Shown here piece by piece: positions 48,116-60,150 of a stretch of DNA of 64,000 nt (the stretch's first letter is position 1; each line of letters begins with the position of its first letter). The notes beneath the pieces are model-generated. The model was given only the letters and a program-made list of their open reading frames with translations, had not been told where the DNA came from and made no database searches. The stretch lies in NCBI GenBank assembly GCA_026261815.1, contig JAMPIT010000434.1, forward strand, positions 12,459,001 through 12,523,000, given 5' to 3'. A program made the position numbers and the translations under genes. This DNA is from Monarcha castaneiventris obscurior. Lineage: Eukaryota > Chordata > Aves > Passeriformes > Monarchidae.

Positions 48116-48292
48116 GGTTTGAGGGAGACACAGGAAAGCCAGAGAGGGGTTTGAGACAAGGGCCAGGAGTGACAGGACAAAGGGCAGTGGCTTCCCACTG
48201 GCAGAGGTCAGGGTTAGGTGGGATATTGGGAAGGAATCCTTCCCTGTGAGGGTGGGAGGCCCTTTGCCCTGTGCCAGGGCCTCACTATGCTC
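48116..48292 (+). mobile_element. CR1 LINE fragment, 3'-truncated
   Basis: It includes GTGGGATATTGGGAAGGAAT and CCTTCCCTGTGAGGGTGGGA, then ends at GTGCCAGGGCCTCAC without the normal 3' part. Loss of the 3' end implies a later deletion rather than normal CR1 insertion. Confidence 0.8.
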
Positions 48293-49494
48293 ATGGGGAA
48301 GAGTTTGTTGTAAAAGAATGTTTTAATCCATTTAATTTCTTCATAGTCTTATTTTGAAGTGCTGTTTCATAGCTGGGGGTTATCTTAACAGAAATTATGA
48401 TCTGGACTGAGAAAGTGCCACGTGCCACCCACTGCCAAGCTGTGCCCTACCAGAGGCTGTCCAGGAAGCCACCACTGCCCTGGGCATCCTCTCCCTGCCC
48501 CAGCTCTTGGTGCTGGGGGCTGCAGGGGCAGGTTGGACCCACCTTTTCCCCACTGAGGCTTTACCCTCTTCAGGTCAATAAATAATCTCTCAGAGCACTG
48601 CATTGCCTCCCAGGTCTACAAATCAATTTACCCTGTTATCCAGTGCTTGCATGGAATAGGTAAATTACATCTCCTGCTGTTCCATCTTCATAACGAATTC
48701 GATACCATCTTAAGAATATAAACCACGAGAGCGCTTTTGTCTGACTCAATTTGCCTTTGTGTGGCAGAGGGGCTGATCTCCCGAGCAGCGCCTTTCCCGA
48801 GCCCGTGGTAATCCTGAGGCTTTCCTTTATCGCAGTCTCCGATGTGTTTCCCCAATTACAGCCAGATTTCTGTACCTGCAGCTCCCCTCCTCCGTGCTGA
48901 GGTGGGATGGGAGCTCTCCAGCCCCGGGGCTCCGCAGCCGCCCTCGGTGCGCTCACACCACGTCACACAGAGAGGAGCTTGTCCAGCCATGAGTCCTGCG
49001 GTGTGCAGGCAGCATTCCCTCATCATTCCCTCATCCTGCTGGGTGTTTTCCAAGCCTGGCTTCAGCAGTGAAGTGCTTCTATAAACCCACCCAACTCCTG
49101 CCCCTGTCCGTGGCTCTGGCTGCAGGGTTTCCATCGGACATCAGGGAGTTTGCACCAGAGGAGGAGATGTCACCTGTCGTGTGTGGCACTGCACACGCCT
49201 CTCCTCTGGGCTCGTGCCAGAGCTGGGATTTCCTGTCCTGGAATGTCAGCACTGGGGAGGATTCTGCAGAACCTTCCTTAATATAAAATTCCATGTCAGG
49301 GATCAGCGTTAACGGCCCTGATGCAGCCGGTGCTCCTTGGGAAGGGGCTGCCAGGGAGGATGGAATCAGGAGGGAGGACGGAGAATGGATCTGGATCAGC
49401 CACTCTGAGGACAAAGCCTCAGCTTTGCCATCCCTGTGGAGCACCTGGACCCTGGCCCTGCCCTCAGCACCCACTGCAGTGGGTCTGGTGTGAT

Positions 49495-49744
49495 GGGAGC
49501 TGTGGGATGGACTGACAGACACCCTGAGGAGCAGGGCCGCGGGATGGGAGCACTGGGATGGACAGACTGACACCCTGAGGAGCAGAGCCATGGAATGGAA
49601 GCACTGGGATGGACAGACTGACACCCTGAGGAGCAGAGCCATGGAATGGAAGCACTGGGATGGACAGACTGACACCCTGAGGAGCAGAGCCATGGGATGG
49701 GAGCACTGGGATGGACAGACTGACACCCTGAGGAGCAGGGCCCT
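49495..49744. repeat. 51-bp minisatellite, about 5 copies
   Basis: Full units start at 49541, 49592, 49643 and 49694, each containing AGCACTGGGATGGACAGACT and CACCCTGAGGAGCAG. A diverged partial unit precedes them at about 49495-49540. The unit is 17 codons long and stop-free in several frames, which explains the long open frames here. Confidence 0.93.
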
Positions 49745-51490
49745 GTGGAGGGGCCAGGCTGGGTCTCCCCAGACCCACAGTGGGAGGACGAGGTGCTGTC
49801 CTGAGGCTGCTGCAGGCACCGAGCAACGTGTAAATCTCTGGTTGGGAGCCAAGCAGTGCCTTCATGCAATTCAAGCCACTCCTGTGCAATGTAAACATCA
49901 TCACTGCAATAAAGCCGAAAGTCTGGTGCTGGCAGATAACAGCTGCAGCAGGGTGTCAGCAGGAGCAGAGCCTGCACTGAAGGATGCTCATGCTCCTCGC
50001 TCCTCAGGGGATGTGGTGGTGCCTGTGCATGTTCCAGAGTGTGGGGTCACAGGCCAGGACATCAAATTTTTATCTTTTAATTGGTTAATGCCATGTTCCA
50101 TCACCCTAGCTGGTATGGGATTTTCACAGTAATTAATACTAATGAACATGTCTGTTGGAGAGGCCACTGAAAAGCTTTTCATACAGTGCTGTTTTCTCCC
50201 TGAGTTATCATTTTGGTTTACACCAGACCCCAAAAACACAGCCTGCCCACAGCTGTGGTGTGCAATGGCACTGGGCCAGGGGTGCTGGTGACACCCTAGA
50301 GCTTGGTGTCCCTGTGTGGGGCTGGATTTGGGGGAGCTGTTGGGGAACGGTCTCCCTGGAGGAGCATCTCTCATCGGCGGGGCAGAGCTGAACGCCCCAT
50401 CACCCAGCCCTCCCTGTCAGGAGCAGGAGCAGGATCTCACTCGGGCTGGCATTGCTGGATGAAAGCCCTGCACTGCTCAGAGCAGGAAATGACAACCAGC
50501 AGCTGCCCCAAAGGTGATTGCTCTTTTCCTTCCTACCTTATCTAAAGTGCCTCTCTGCTGCCTTGTCTGACACTGAGCCCCAGGCATTTTGCTGGAGTAT
50601 TTGGTGCACTGGGGAGGTCCCAGGGGGCTGTGGGTGCTGTGCCCCAAAGGTGAACTGGCCCCCAGATGCTGCTGTGCCACAGGTGCTCCCCAGGAAGGCT
50701 GAACCTCAAGATTCCCTGCGGGGAGATGCCGCAGTTCCCAGGGTGCTGCTCCAGTTCTCAGGGTGCTGCTCCTCTTGTCAGGGCGCTGCTCCTCTGCTGT
50801 GCTCCTGCACCAGGCACAGTCTCGGTGCTGCCAGGCAGGCAGCCGCTCTTTCCTCAGTGCATTCCCCCACCCCCCACCCCTTTTGCTGGCATTTGTGTCT
50901 CCATGTGCACCAAGGGATGCTGCCAAGGACGTGGCCTGTTCCTGACTGAGCAGTGGTGCCCCTGGGTACAGTGAAGGGTCTGCCTTGGCACCGTGCTAAA
51001 ATCTGGGGGTGTTTCTGAAGGTGGCTGAGGAATGTGAGGCTTGAATTCAATTTCTGACAGCCCAGAGCCTCTATTTCCAGTGTTAAACTGCAGGGACTCA
51101 GAGATGGACAGGGAGCAGCGGATCCTGGAGATAGGAGCTGTTTGGGAGTGTTTCTGTATCAGGCCTGTTACAGCCCCTCGCTCACAGGGAAAGGTGCGGC
51201 CTGGATGCGAGGGAAGATCCCAATTCCTCCAGCTGCCAGGCAGAGCTATTTTCCCTCTCCATCTCCTCTGCATATTCCAGACACAGGATCCGCACTGACC
51301 CTGCAGCCACCTGAGTTCCTCAGCAGCTCAGAGTGACAGGGCCACCCTCCTCTGCCATTTATCCACCAATTTGTGCCAGGCAGGAGCCTAATGGAGCGAG
51401 TAACGCCCGAGCTGGGGCTCTGCAGGGCCACGGCACAGCGCCGTGCCTGGGCATTCTGAGGCATTCCGGTCACCTGTGCAGGGAGGGGTG

Positions 51491-51538
51491 GAGGGATGCA
51501 TGCATGGATGCACACATGCATGGATGGATGGATGGATG
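51491..51538. repeat. GGAT/GCAT low-complexity run
   Basis: Alternating GCATGCATGGATGCACACAT and four tandem GGAT units. Confidence 0.85.
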
Positions 51539-51695
51539 TCCCCAGTCCTGCCTGGGGCCTGTTCCCCAGGGATCTCTGGTGCCCCGTGCAGGCCAGGGGT
51601 TGCTGCACACTGGTTTGTTCCGTGGGGACAGGGCCTGTTGGGGTGGTTTTAAACTGAAAGAGTGTCAGTGTACAACAGATACAATCAGAGGGGTT

Positions 51696-51832
51696 TTATG
51701 ATGAGAGGGTGAGGCCCTGGCACAGGGTGCCCAGAGAAGCTGTGGCTGCCCCATCCCTGGAAGTGTCCAAGGCCAGACTGGATGGGGCTTGGAGCACCCT
51801 GGGATTGTGGAAGGTGTCTCCTTTTTTGGCCC
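51696..51832 (+). mobile_element. CR1 LINE fragment, 3'-truncated
   Basis: It contains GGTGAGGCCCTGGCACAGGG and CCCAGAGAAGCTGTGGCTGC. Homology stops after TGGAAGGTGTCTCC, before the usual 3' terminus. Confidence 0.85.
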
Positions 51833-52574
51833 CAGGGAGTGCAGCATCAATCTCTGGCATCAATCCCAGGAGACTGCCCTGGTACAAACATCCCTGTTTA
51901 CCCCAGGAATGGGCTCAGAACCTGGAGCTCTCTGGGTCAGAGCAGTTCTTCAATGGGATCTCGGCTCAGCACTGGTGCCCCAGAGATCCCGTGGTCTCTC
52001 AGCCCCCAGGAGATGTTGAGTGATGCAGCGCCTGCTTCCAGACATGAGGGAAACCCAGATCTTGGCAAACCATGGGAAACCCACTCTGGCTAAGCACTGA
52101 GCCCAGAGGAGCAACTCCTTCTGTAACTTGGCTTAGTTTGTGGTGTGCAACCTCAGCTCTTGTGCTGGAGAAGTGACATCTCCACCCAGCACCGCCCTCT
52201 GTAGCCAAGTGAAATGTGATTGCGTCGGCTGATCAGGGACTGACACAATTTGGGAAGTCCTTGAGGGTTTTTAAAGGTCAGGGATGTGTGATACATAACC
52301 GCGAGTCCCGTGGGCGGAGCCGCCTGTGCTGAGGCAGCTTGGTCTGTGCTCTGCCTTTCCTGCTTCTGCAGGAAAAGCAACAGCTGGGAATGGATCTGTC
52401 TTCGAGGTGTGACTGAGGGGCAGAATCTACTTTTCAGCAGGTCATGTAGTGATAAGGCAAGGGGGATACAGGAGATGGGAAGAGATGGTGCCTCTCTGCC
52501 CTGCCTCTCTCTCCGGAGCAGCACCATGAGCCATCATCACTGCAGGGGGAGAAACTGCCCACAGCTCTGGGACC
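51833..52574 (+). other. FRMD5: FRMD5 intron 1, unique stretch
   Basis: No repeat or exon is recognised. Confidence 0.5.
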
Positions 52575-52745
52575 TCAACATCAGAAGGACATGGAGCTGT
52601 TGGAACGAGTCCAGAGGAGGCCACGGAGGGCTGGAGCCCTTCTGCTCTGGAGCCAGGCTGGGAGAGCTGGGGGTGTTCACCTGGAGAAGAGATGGCTCCA
52701 GGGAGATCTCAGAGCCCCTTCCAGCGCCTAAAGGGGAGCTTTGAG
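52575..52745 (+). mobile_element. CR1 LINE fragment, internal part only
   Basis: It contains GAACGAGTCCAGAGGAGGCC, GGCTGGAGCCCTTCTGCTCT and AGAGCCCCTTCCAGCGCCTA, a CR1 segment that lies upstream of the other fragments. The 3' half is absent. Confidence 0.85.
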
Positions 52746-53399
52746 CTATTTAAGCCCGAATCCTGCAGAGGTGCAGTGGGTAGGAAGAGCATCCGTGCTG
52801 CAGTGCATCTCCTTCAGAGGATCACAGAGCAGCCCGTGGTTGCAGTTTTTTCCTGCTTTGTCAGCAGTAGTGTCTCCTTGTGCAGAACTGCAGCTCCCAG
52901 GAATTTTCTGATCCTGGAGATTAATAAAACCCCCACCAAACCCAGTGACTGTGTGGTGTGCACCAGAGCTGAGGGACAGGGGCCCATGGGCCTGATGTGG
53001 CCCTTGGTGTGGCCCTTGGGTCCAGGTCTGGGGCCAAAGGAGGGAAGGTGCCACCTACAGCAGCACCTCCATCTGGAGCAGGCTGCACATGGGATGAGCT
53101 CCTCCATGGCACTGGTGGGGTCCTAAAGGGATGGACACTGAGAAGGAGCTGGGAGCTGGGGGGATCAAAGGCTCTTTTTCCAAGCACTGCCACAGGACTG
53201 GGATGGCCCATGCTGTGCAAGCAGATCAATCACCCCTCTCTGAGGTGAGGGATGAGGAACCTTCTTACCTTGATTTCCCGGTCCCATGAGTGTGCATGTA
53301 AATCACACTGCTCTGAGCCCCTTCATGGTTCTGGTAGCACAAATAATACATCAGAGAGAGACATTGTAATCGGAATGTTTATTTTGAGTTAAAATAATC

Positions 53400-53540
53400 A
53401 GAGAATCATGGAATGGTTTGAGGTGGGAGGGCTTTTAAAGCTGACCCTGTTCCACCCCTGCCATGGGAAGGGACACTTTCCACTATCCCAGGCTGCACCC
53501 AACCCTGTCCAGCCTGGCCTTGGACACTTCCAGGGATGGA
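53400..53540 (-). mobile_element. CR1 3' end
   Basis: It runs from AGAGAATCATGGAATGGTTT through CCTGCCATGGGAAGGGACAC to the CCTTGGACACTTCCAGGGAT motif. Confidence 0.9.
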
Positions 53541-56265
53541 AGTGGGCAGCCACAAACTGGTGCAACAAATCAGTGTGCACACAAATTAGCGCAACTTGCA
53601 CTGATTTCTCTAAGCCCACAAGTGTCCCATAGGTTTAATTCCATTTGTCTTCCCGCGGGTTTCCCGAACCATCCCTTTCCTTTAGCAGGGATGCGCTAAT
53701 CCCATGTGAAACCTGCTCTGATGTGAGTAAGTGGAACAGACAGGCAGAACCTTTTCTACATTAAACTCGAGGCGCGGAGTCTTGTGCACACACGGAGTGT
53801 TATCACAGACATGATATCCCAGCGTTACACGCTCCCGGGATCCTCGGCTGCGCGTCAGGAGCAGCGCGGCTCCGTCGCTGCCTGGCAGTGAGGAGGATGA
53901 TCTGCTGTGAGAGGCAAAGGGAGAGCTTCCCTCCCTCTGCTTTGATGTGGCCATGGAAAAAACCACAGCCTTTTGTCTAATTTGGGTGTCTGATCTGCCC
54001 TGAGCTCTCTGGTGTAATGCAGCTCATCCAGGTGGAATTTTTAAGGTGGAATTTTGAGCAGGTCCTGCTAAACCCAGGAGCTGGCCTGTGGCAGTACTGG
54101 GACACCTGGGGAGGTCCTGAGGGGCTGCAGCTTGGGAGGGGCTTGGGTCACCCTGTTCTACTGGAAAGTGGAGCCATGGTGGGTGTGTCGAGGTGGGGGT
54201 GGTCAGGACCCCCATGCAGAGTCCCCAGCACTGCCAAGCCCCAGGGGAAAGCACATGGGAAATGGGAGCAGGGATCCTTCCCAGCTCAATGCCCACCTGG
54301 AGAGCTGATCTCATGTATCCGTGTACTGAGATTCCCTCCACTCTCCTTCCAGGGGATAAACACAGGTGAAAGAAAACAACATTTAATTTGGAATTCTAGA
54401 TGTTGTTTTCTCACCTGCAGAATTCCCAGTGGAGATAAACCCAGCAAACGCTGGCAGAGGACTTTTGCTCTGGCCATTAAGGCTTCCAGCTCAACTTCCC
54501 TCGGGCTTCCAGCTCAGAGTCCCTTCAGCATCCTGAGCAGCAGATCTGGGGCCGCCATCCAGGACACACCACCCCAGCCTTCCCAGCAAACCTTTAGAGG
54601 CAGATTTTGGGAAGGAAGCCTTGATGGATGCCCACAATAGCAGCAAACCCAAGATCTCTCAGCTCTGATATTTTCTGTAACCCCAGCGGGGCTGGGGTGG
54701 GTTGGGGTGGGATGGCTGCAGGTCCCAGTGATACCTGTTCCTGTGGGCTTGGTGGAATAGTCAATGTTTAAAGAACTCTGGGCACTTTCAGGAGCTCCTG
54801 GAGGGTAAAAGGCTGTCAGCCCAGATAAATATTAGAGCAGCAAAGAGAGGAAGGAGAAACCAGAGTGAGCAGGAAGAGCAAGAGAGATGAGGAGATTGCT
54901 GCAATTTGTGGGCCCTTGGGACAGTGCCTGAGAGCCGTGTTCACATCCCACCAAGCTCAACAAACACTCCTCCCGTCTCTCTGCCATCCCAGCACGGTGA
55001 AATGCTGCACTGATGTGTGGTCCAGTGGGCTGGGGTGGTTCTGCCTCCCACTGCCCACTGCCACAGGGCCACTGGTACTGCCACTGCCCCTGGGGAGACA
55101 CAGGGCTGCTCTGGGAGGCTCTGGTAGAGCAATTTTCCCAGGATGCTTCCAGCATCCAGTGACAACAGGGTCCCCTGGCACAGGGTCTCTGCCCCAGAGG
55201 TGTTTGGAGCTCTCACCTGGGGTCCAGCAGCCCTGCTGGAGCAGGGAACTCTCCTTCTCTGGGTTCCTTCGGAGGGACAGCATGAATTGAGGAGTTAACA
55301 CAGCAATAACCTTCTCCATCACCAGCAGCAGCTTGGATCATTAAGCCTGAAATAATTTTAATTGGATCCAGGATTCACAAGAGATTTTTTCGTGCCATGG
55401 TGGAGCTGGACCAGTTTCTCCGCTACCACCAGCTATCAGAGCAGGGGAGAGGGGGAGGCCCTGCTTGGCTTCAGGTGCCTCTGGATCATGAGGTGTTGGG
55501 TCTGTCTCAGTGCCAAACTGGGTTTAAAGACAGAGAGATAAATATTTTCTTTGTCTTGGAGTGGATAAACATCCTTTGGAAAGCTATAAGTTGTTGATTT
55601 AAGTCCTTGACAGGAATTCTCCAGTTTATTGCAGTGACAGGCTCCTGACACCTGCTCCCCTGGGCCAGATGTGGGAATCTGGGGAGGATAAACCCCCAGC
55701 TCTGTGGGGGTGGTTTGGGGGTAATAATTCAATTAATCATTCTGTGTGTCCCAATTAAAAAGGAGGCATTTGTCTGTGCAAATGGATAGGGGATCTGTGG
55801 CCCTCGCCCACACAGGCTTTCCAGGGAATGTGTCTTCATAGCACATGGACTCTTTCAAACGAGCCAGGAATTAATCAGACTGAGGTGATTCAGTGCAGCG
55901 ACTGCACAGAGAGGCGAGGTAAAACATAAACATTAAAAATTCAATTTAAATAGAGCGGCCTGGTGGCATTTGCAGCCAGGTGCATGGCAGCTCCTGATCC
56001 CTCGTCCCCTGGTTAAGGAGAGCCAGGAGGCTACTGCAGCATTAGTGGGGTTACAACAGGACAGGGAATTCCTCTGGCCACAGCCTGATGGGGCTGGGGA
56101 TGGTTTGCTTCCAGCACAAGAGTAACCAGCGTCCGTTTTAAAATGTAGACAGAAAAGTCCCAGAAGGCATCAGAGATTTAACTGTGTTTGAGGAGGATTC
56201 AGGTGTACAAACAGCACTTGGTATTTGCTCCATGGTCCTGCTCCTTGTTGCAATCGGATGGTGGT
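53541..56265 (+). other. FRMD5: FRMD5 intron 1, unique stretch
   Basis: A small CpG cluster lies at 53760-53890. Otherwise it is unique DNA without recognised exons. Open frames of up to 207 codons lack any domain signature. Confidence 0.5.
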
Positions 56266-56492
56266 TATAGAGTCCTGGAATCGCAGAATCCTGCAATGGT
56301 TTGGGTTGGAAGGGACCTTTAACGCCCATCTTGTTCCAGCCCATCCCATGGGCAGAGATACCTTCCACTATCCCAGGGTGCTCCAAGCCCTGTCCAGCCT
56401 GGCCTTGGACACTTGCAGGGATCCAGGGGCAGCCACAGCTTCTCTGGACACCCTGTGCCAGGGCCTCACCACTCTGATGGGGAAGGATTCAT
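56266..56492 (-). mobile_element. CR1 LINE fragment
   Basis: The tail AATCGCAGAATCCTGCAATG is followed by GGTTTGGGTTGGAAGGGACC and CACAGCTTCTCTGGACACCC. Confidence 0.9.
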
Positions 56493-56539
56493 GTTGTGAC
56501 ATAGGAGAGGTATGGCCAAAGCCCTGCAAGGTTAAAACC

Positions 56540-57900
56540 CGAGATGCTCCGGACTATGTGAGGTTTTGGAGCGGCGCAGGGTGGAAGCAAGGAGCGATTT
56601 CAGGAGCAGGACAAGGCCAAAGCAGGGGGATTGTGGGGAGCAGGGGCTGGAGGGGAGCTCAGGAAGGGCAGGAAAGGTGGGCTGGCAGGGAGAGCGGCCC
56701 AGAGCTGCTGGCAGAGGAGCAGGGAATGCAGTCCCAGGCTGTGCGTGGTGCCGGTGCCAACCCAGCCCTGCCCTTGGCCCCGGGCCCTCTCCGTGGGTGC
56801 CTGGCGAGCGGCTTTCGAGGAATCGCTGCCACACCTGTGGTGCCACCTGCCCGTCCTGCCCACGCCGAGGGACAAGGGATGTGGGGAACAAGGGGCAAAT
56901 GCACGGTGGGAAACTGGTGCCGTTCGTCCCCATGAGCCCCAGTGCCCGGGCACCACACCCGCCGCTCGCCAGGGCTGGGCACGGGCCAGGCCATGCCAGG
57001 GCGGCAGCGCTGGCACAGCGCGGGCTGAGCCGGGCTGCCCCGGCCTCCGGGAAGGCTCGGAAGGCTCTGGCTGTGGTGGTCCATCCTCCAGCCTGCTTGG
57101 GCACTCGGGGAGCTCGGATCCCCCGGCACTGAGACCAAGGACGGTTTGCAGGCGGTCGTGCAGCTGGAGAGCTGCTGCTGACGTCGCTGTTCTCCTCCCT
57201 GACAGACGCCGGCGATGCTATCGGGTCACCCGCGATTTCAATGTTTAACGAGATGCTTCAATATTTAATCGCACGTTGCTGAGGGGGTGTGCACCTCGGA
57301 GACGCGGCACCGCTGGCGCGGTGGCTCAGGGATGCAGAGGTTATTCTGCTCCAGGAGTGTCCCCCGGCGGGGCACAGCTTCATGGGCTCCCAGCTCTGCC
57401 CCAGCCCGGAGTCCTGGACAGAGCTCCCCTGTGGGAGCCAGGGCTGCTCTTCCATGAGAGCACGGACAGGAGTCCCACTCCTCTGCCAGACCCCCTCTGC
57501 CGTGGAGCCCCTCGGGAGGGGGTGTGCCAGGATCATCCTTCCTGCTGCAGGAGCGAGGATCCCGGCCCCGCTGGCCATTTTCCCGGCCAGTTCCTCCCTG
57601 TATAAGCCGGACCTCTTGGCAAAGGCACCGCTCCGGTGCGGCTGGGGCCGGGGTTTGTTGTGGGAGCTGTGGCCGCAGCTGGGCTGGCAGCTGATCCCAA
57701 AAACAGGACAAAAACAGCGACCACAGTCCAGAAAGTTGCAGATGGCTTGGAGCGGGGAATGCTGGAGAGAGGAGCTGCTCCCTGCTCGAGTCCAGCTGCA
57801 GAGAGCTCACGGCTCATTAGCGCAGCTCCGAGCCGGGCGCGTCCCGCCGCGGGGCCGGGCACGGCGGCACCCCCGGGACAGCAGCAGCCCCGGGAGGTGG
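56540..57900. other. CpG-enriched patch in FRMD5 intron 1
   Basis: GC and CpG are raised over about 1.3 kb, and overlapping open frames occur on both strands. The longest, 344 codons on the plus strand at 57289-58323, shows no domain, signal peptide or repeat that I recognise, and its composition (A, G, R, P rich) is that of translated GC-rich DNA. It may be an internal promoter or an enhancer. No known FRMD5 exon is recognised. Confidence 0.4.
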
Positions 57901-58767
57901 CACAGAACAGCACTCGGGGCACAGCGGGGACGCTGCAGAACTCAGGGAAGAGAATCAAAAGGGGCTTGGAAAACCGGGGCAGCAAAGGCAAATTATATGG
58001 GGAAGGGAAACGGGGGGTCTGGGTTTACTTCTGGAATGGAGAGGGGGAGAAAAAAAGGGCTGGGAGTGCAGGGTCCAGTTCCTGGGGATGAAGGTAGTGA
58101 GCGTGTGGAGAAGAAGGAAGCATTCCCTGGGTTTGCATCCTGGATCACTTCCCAGTGCCCCCGGGATGCTGGATGTGAGCAGACTCTGGCTCAGCCTGCC
58201 AAGCAGCAGTGCCAGCCTCCAGGCCGGGCCGGGCTGCTGCGAACCCAAATCAGACCAGGAAGCCTTTTCAGCTGCTTTATTTTCCTAGGATTAGAAATCA
58301 CAATCTTTATTATGAAATACTAACACTTGCAAAAAAAATTCCCCAGGCTGGGCTCCTCCACTGCCAATTCCATCAGTGCCAGTGCTCCCGGCTGGCAGCT
58401 CCTGCAGAGCCGTTATCTCCAGGAGAAATCATTACACAATCCTCATTCTCATGCTGCAAACGGCTTCATTATGGAACCCGGACTTCAAAGCAGACCCAGA
58501 AACAACCAAGTTTCTGTTCAGAATCCAAGATGTTCGGGGAGGATCAGGATTTAGGCTTTGCAAACTGTTCCAGAGAGCAGGTTGGGCTCGATCCCGAGGA
58601 TGGAAAGCGTCTCCCATGTTTGTGAGGGGAGAGAAATGTGAAAATCCTTTCCCGACCCAGTAGGTGCAGGGAACTAACTGGGAGCGAATGTGAATCACGT
58701 GTGGAGTAAATGAACAAGCAGTCTCCATTCTGCTGCCTGGACAGTGGGAAGGAGCTGGTCCGGCAGA

Positions 58768-58853
58768 GCGGGATGCTGGAGTGGGATACTGGAGTGAAAT
58801 GCTTGAGCAGGATGCTGGAGAGGGGTGCTGGAGCAGGATGCTGGAGTGGGAAG
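58768..58853. repeat. Imperfect GGATGCTGGAG minisatellite
   Basis: About six copies of a 13-15 bp unit built on GGATGCTGGAG, with GGGATACTGGAG and GGGGTGCTGGAG variants. Confidence 0.8.
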
Positions 58854-59218
58854 AGTGCTCCCTGCATTCCTCCCTCCAGCTGACCAGAGGATTCTCCCAG
58901 GACCATTGACTGCCATGGGTCTGAGCTGCGGGAGGCTGCGGGGTGCGGCTGTGCCGGTGCCGGGGGGAGGCTTTGCCAGGCTGTCCCCGAGCTGCCCCGC
59001 TGTGCTCGGGATGTGCCTCCGTGCCCCGGGGCACTGGGGACGAGGCGGATGCCCAGCGCTCGTCCTGCATCATCCTGCCTTAATGAACTGCTTTCCCAGT
59101 CCATGGACAGACTAATTTGGCTCCCGTCTCCCGGGGAATGAAGCCGTGGCTCGTGACCCCGCTGGCTCTTGAGCTGCTGGGAAGTCGCTGCGGCTCGGCC
59201 GAAGTAACCGCGTTATCC

Positions 59219-59291
59219 CTGCGGTGCCCATTAGTCCTGATGGGAAGGAATGGCTCTGTAGCTTCCCATTAGAGCTAATGGGCATCAGCGG
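59219..59291 (+). ncRNA. Candidate pre-miRNA-like hairpin in FRMD5 intron 1
   Basis: The left arm (59225-59247) begins TGCCCATTAG and ends ATGGGAAG; the right arm (59262-59284) begins CTTCCCAT and ends CTAATGGGCA. Twenty of 23 pairs are Watson-Crick. Of the other three, two are G-U wobbles in plus-strand RNA, which is the FRMD5 sense strand, and one is a C-A mismatch. The loop is 14 nt. The stem can extend outward by about six pairs with one bulge. I do not recognise a known miRNA. It could instead be a pair of inverted homeodomain sites. Confidence 0.35.
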
Positions 59292-59929
59292 AGCCGCCTG
59301 CCCAGCACAGGGAAGCTGTGCCATTCCGTGCCGTGCCGCGGGAGCAGCGTAGGGAGCAGGAGCGGGCATAGCACTGCGGAGACCTGGCACGGGCAGGCAG
59401 GGGCTGATCCCCGCTGAGGGGGGGTTGAAGGAGGGACACAGCTTTCCTGACATGCAGGTCCCAAAGCTCCTGGAGAGTGGGGCTGCACCAGATACTGCAG
59501 AAATGGGTCGGAGCCATCAGATCCCCACAGTGAGATCCAGAGCTAAGGCACAACAATTTCAGAATTTTCAAAGCAGCTTTTCATTTTGGGGGATCCATGA
59601 ATGAAGAGCTAACCCCACAGATCATGACAGGTCTGTAATCTTCACAACAGCATCAGCACCTCTGCTGGATTAACCTTTGTTTCCTGGTTTTCCCTGAGCA
59701 GCCACTTCGCTTCCCGGCAGCAGGCAGAGATGCAGCGCAAGCACAAAATACAACTACCTGCTCTCTTTTCCTCCAAAATTCAGCATTTTTGATGAAGCAG
59801 GAGCCCAATTAAGGTCAACCTTGACTGGTTTTAGCAAAACTGTTTCCTTCAGATTTGGATGAGGCTGAGACTTTCGGAATTACACAGTGGACCCAACATA
59901 AGTATTAACAATTTGATGTGTGTTCCCTG

Positions 59930-60150
59930 ACAGAGGGAAGATATTGTTCCCTGTGAGGGTGGGGAGGCCCTGGCACAGGTTGCCCAGAGTAGCTGTGGCT
60001 GCCCCATCCCTGGGAGTGTCCAAAGCCAAGCTGGGTGGGGCTTGGAGCACCCTGGGATAGTGGAAGATGTCTCTGCCCATGGCAGGGACTGGAATGAGTT
60101 GGGCTTTAAGGTCCCTTCCAACCCAAACCATTCCAGGATTCTGTGATTAC
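59930..60150 (+). mobile_element. CR1 LINE fragment
   Basis: It includes TTGTTCCCTGTGAGGGTGGG, CAGGTTGCCCAGAGTAGCTG and GGTCCCTTCCAACCCAAACC, ending in TTCCAGGATTCTGTGATTA. Confidence 0.9.

Larger units (their letters stand above)
48293..51695 (+). other. FRMD5: FRMD5 intron 1 with a minisatellite
   Basis: Besides the 51-bp minisatellite at 49495-49744 it holds a GGTGCTGCTCC-type repeat at about 50731-50790 and a GGAT/TGCA low-complexity run at 51491-51538. No exon is recognised. Confidence 0.55.

Noticed and set aside
49079..49977. Minus-strand genes with 17-residue repeats (up to 257 codons)
   Set aside because: They are explained by the 51-bp minisatellite.
52180..52210. CTCF site around CCGCCCTCTGTAGC
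   Set aside because: Key core positions do not match in either orientation.
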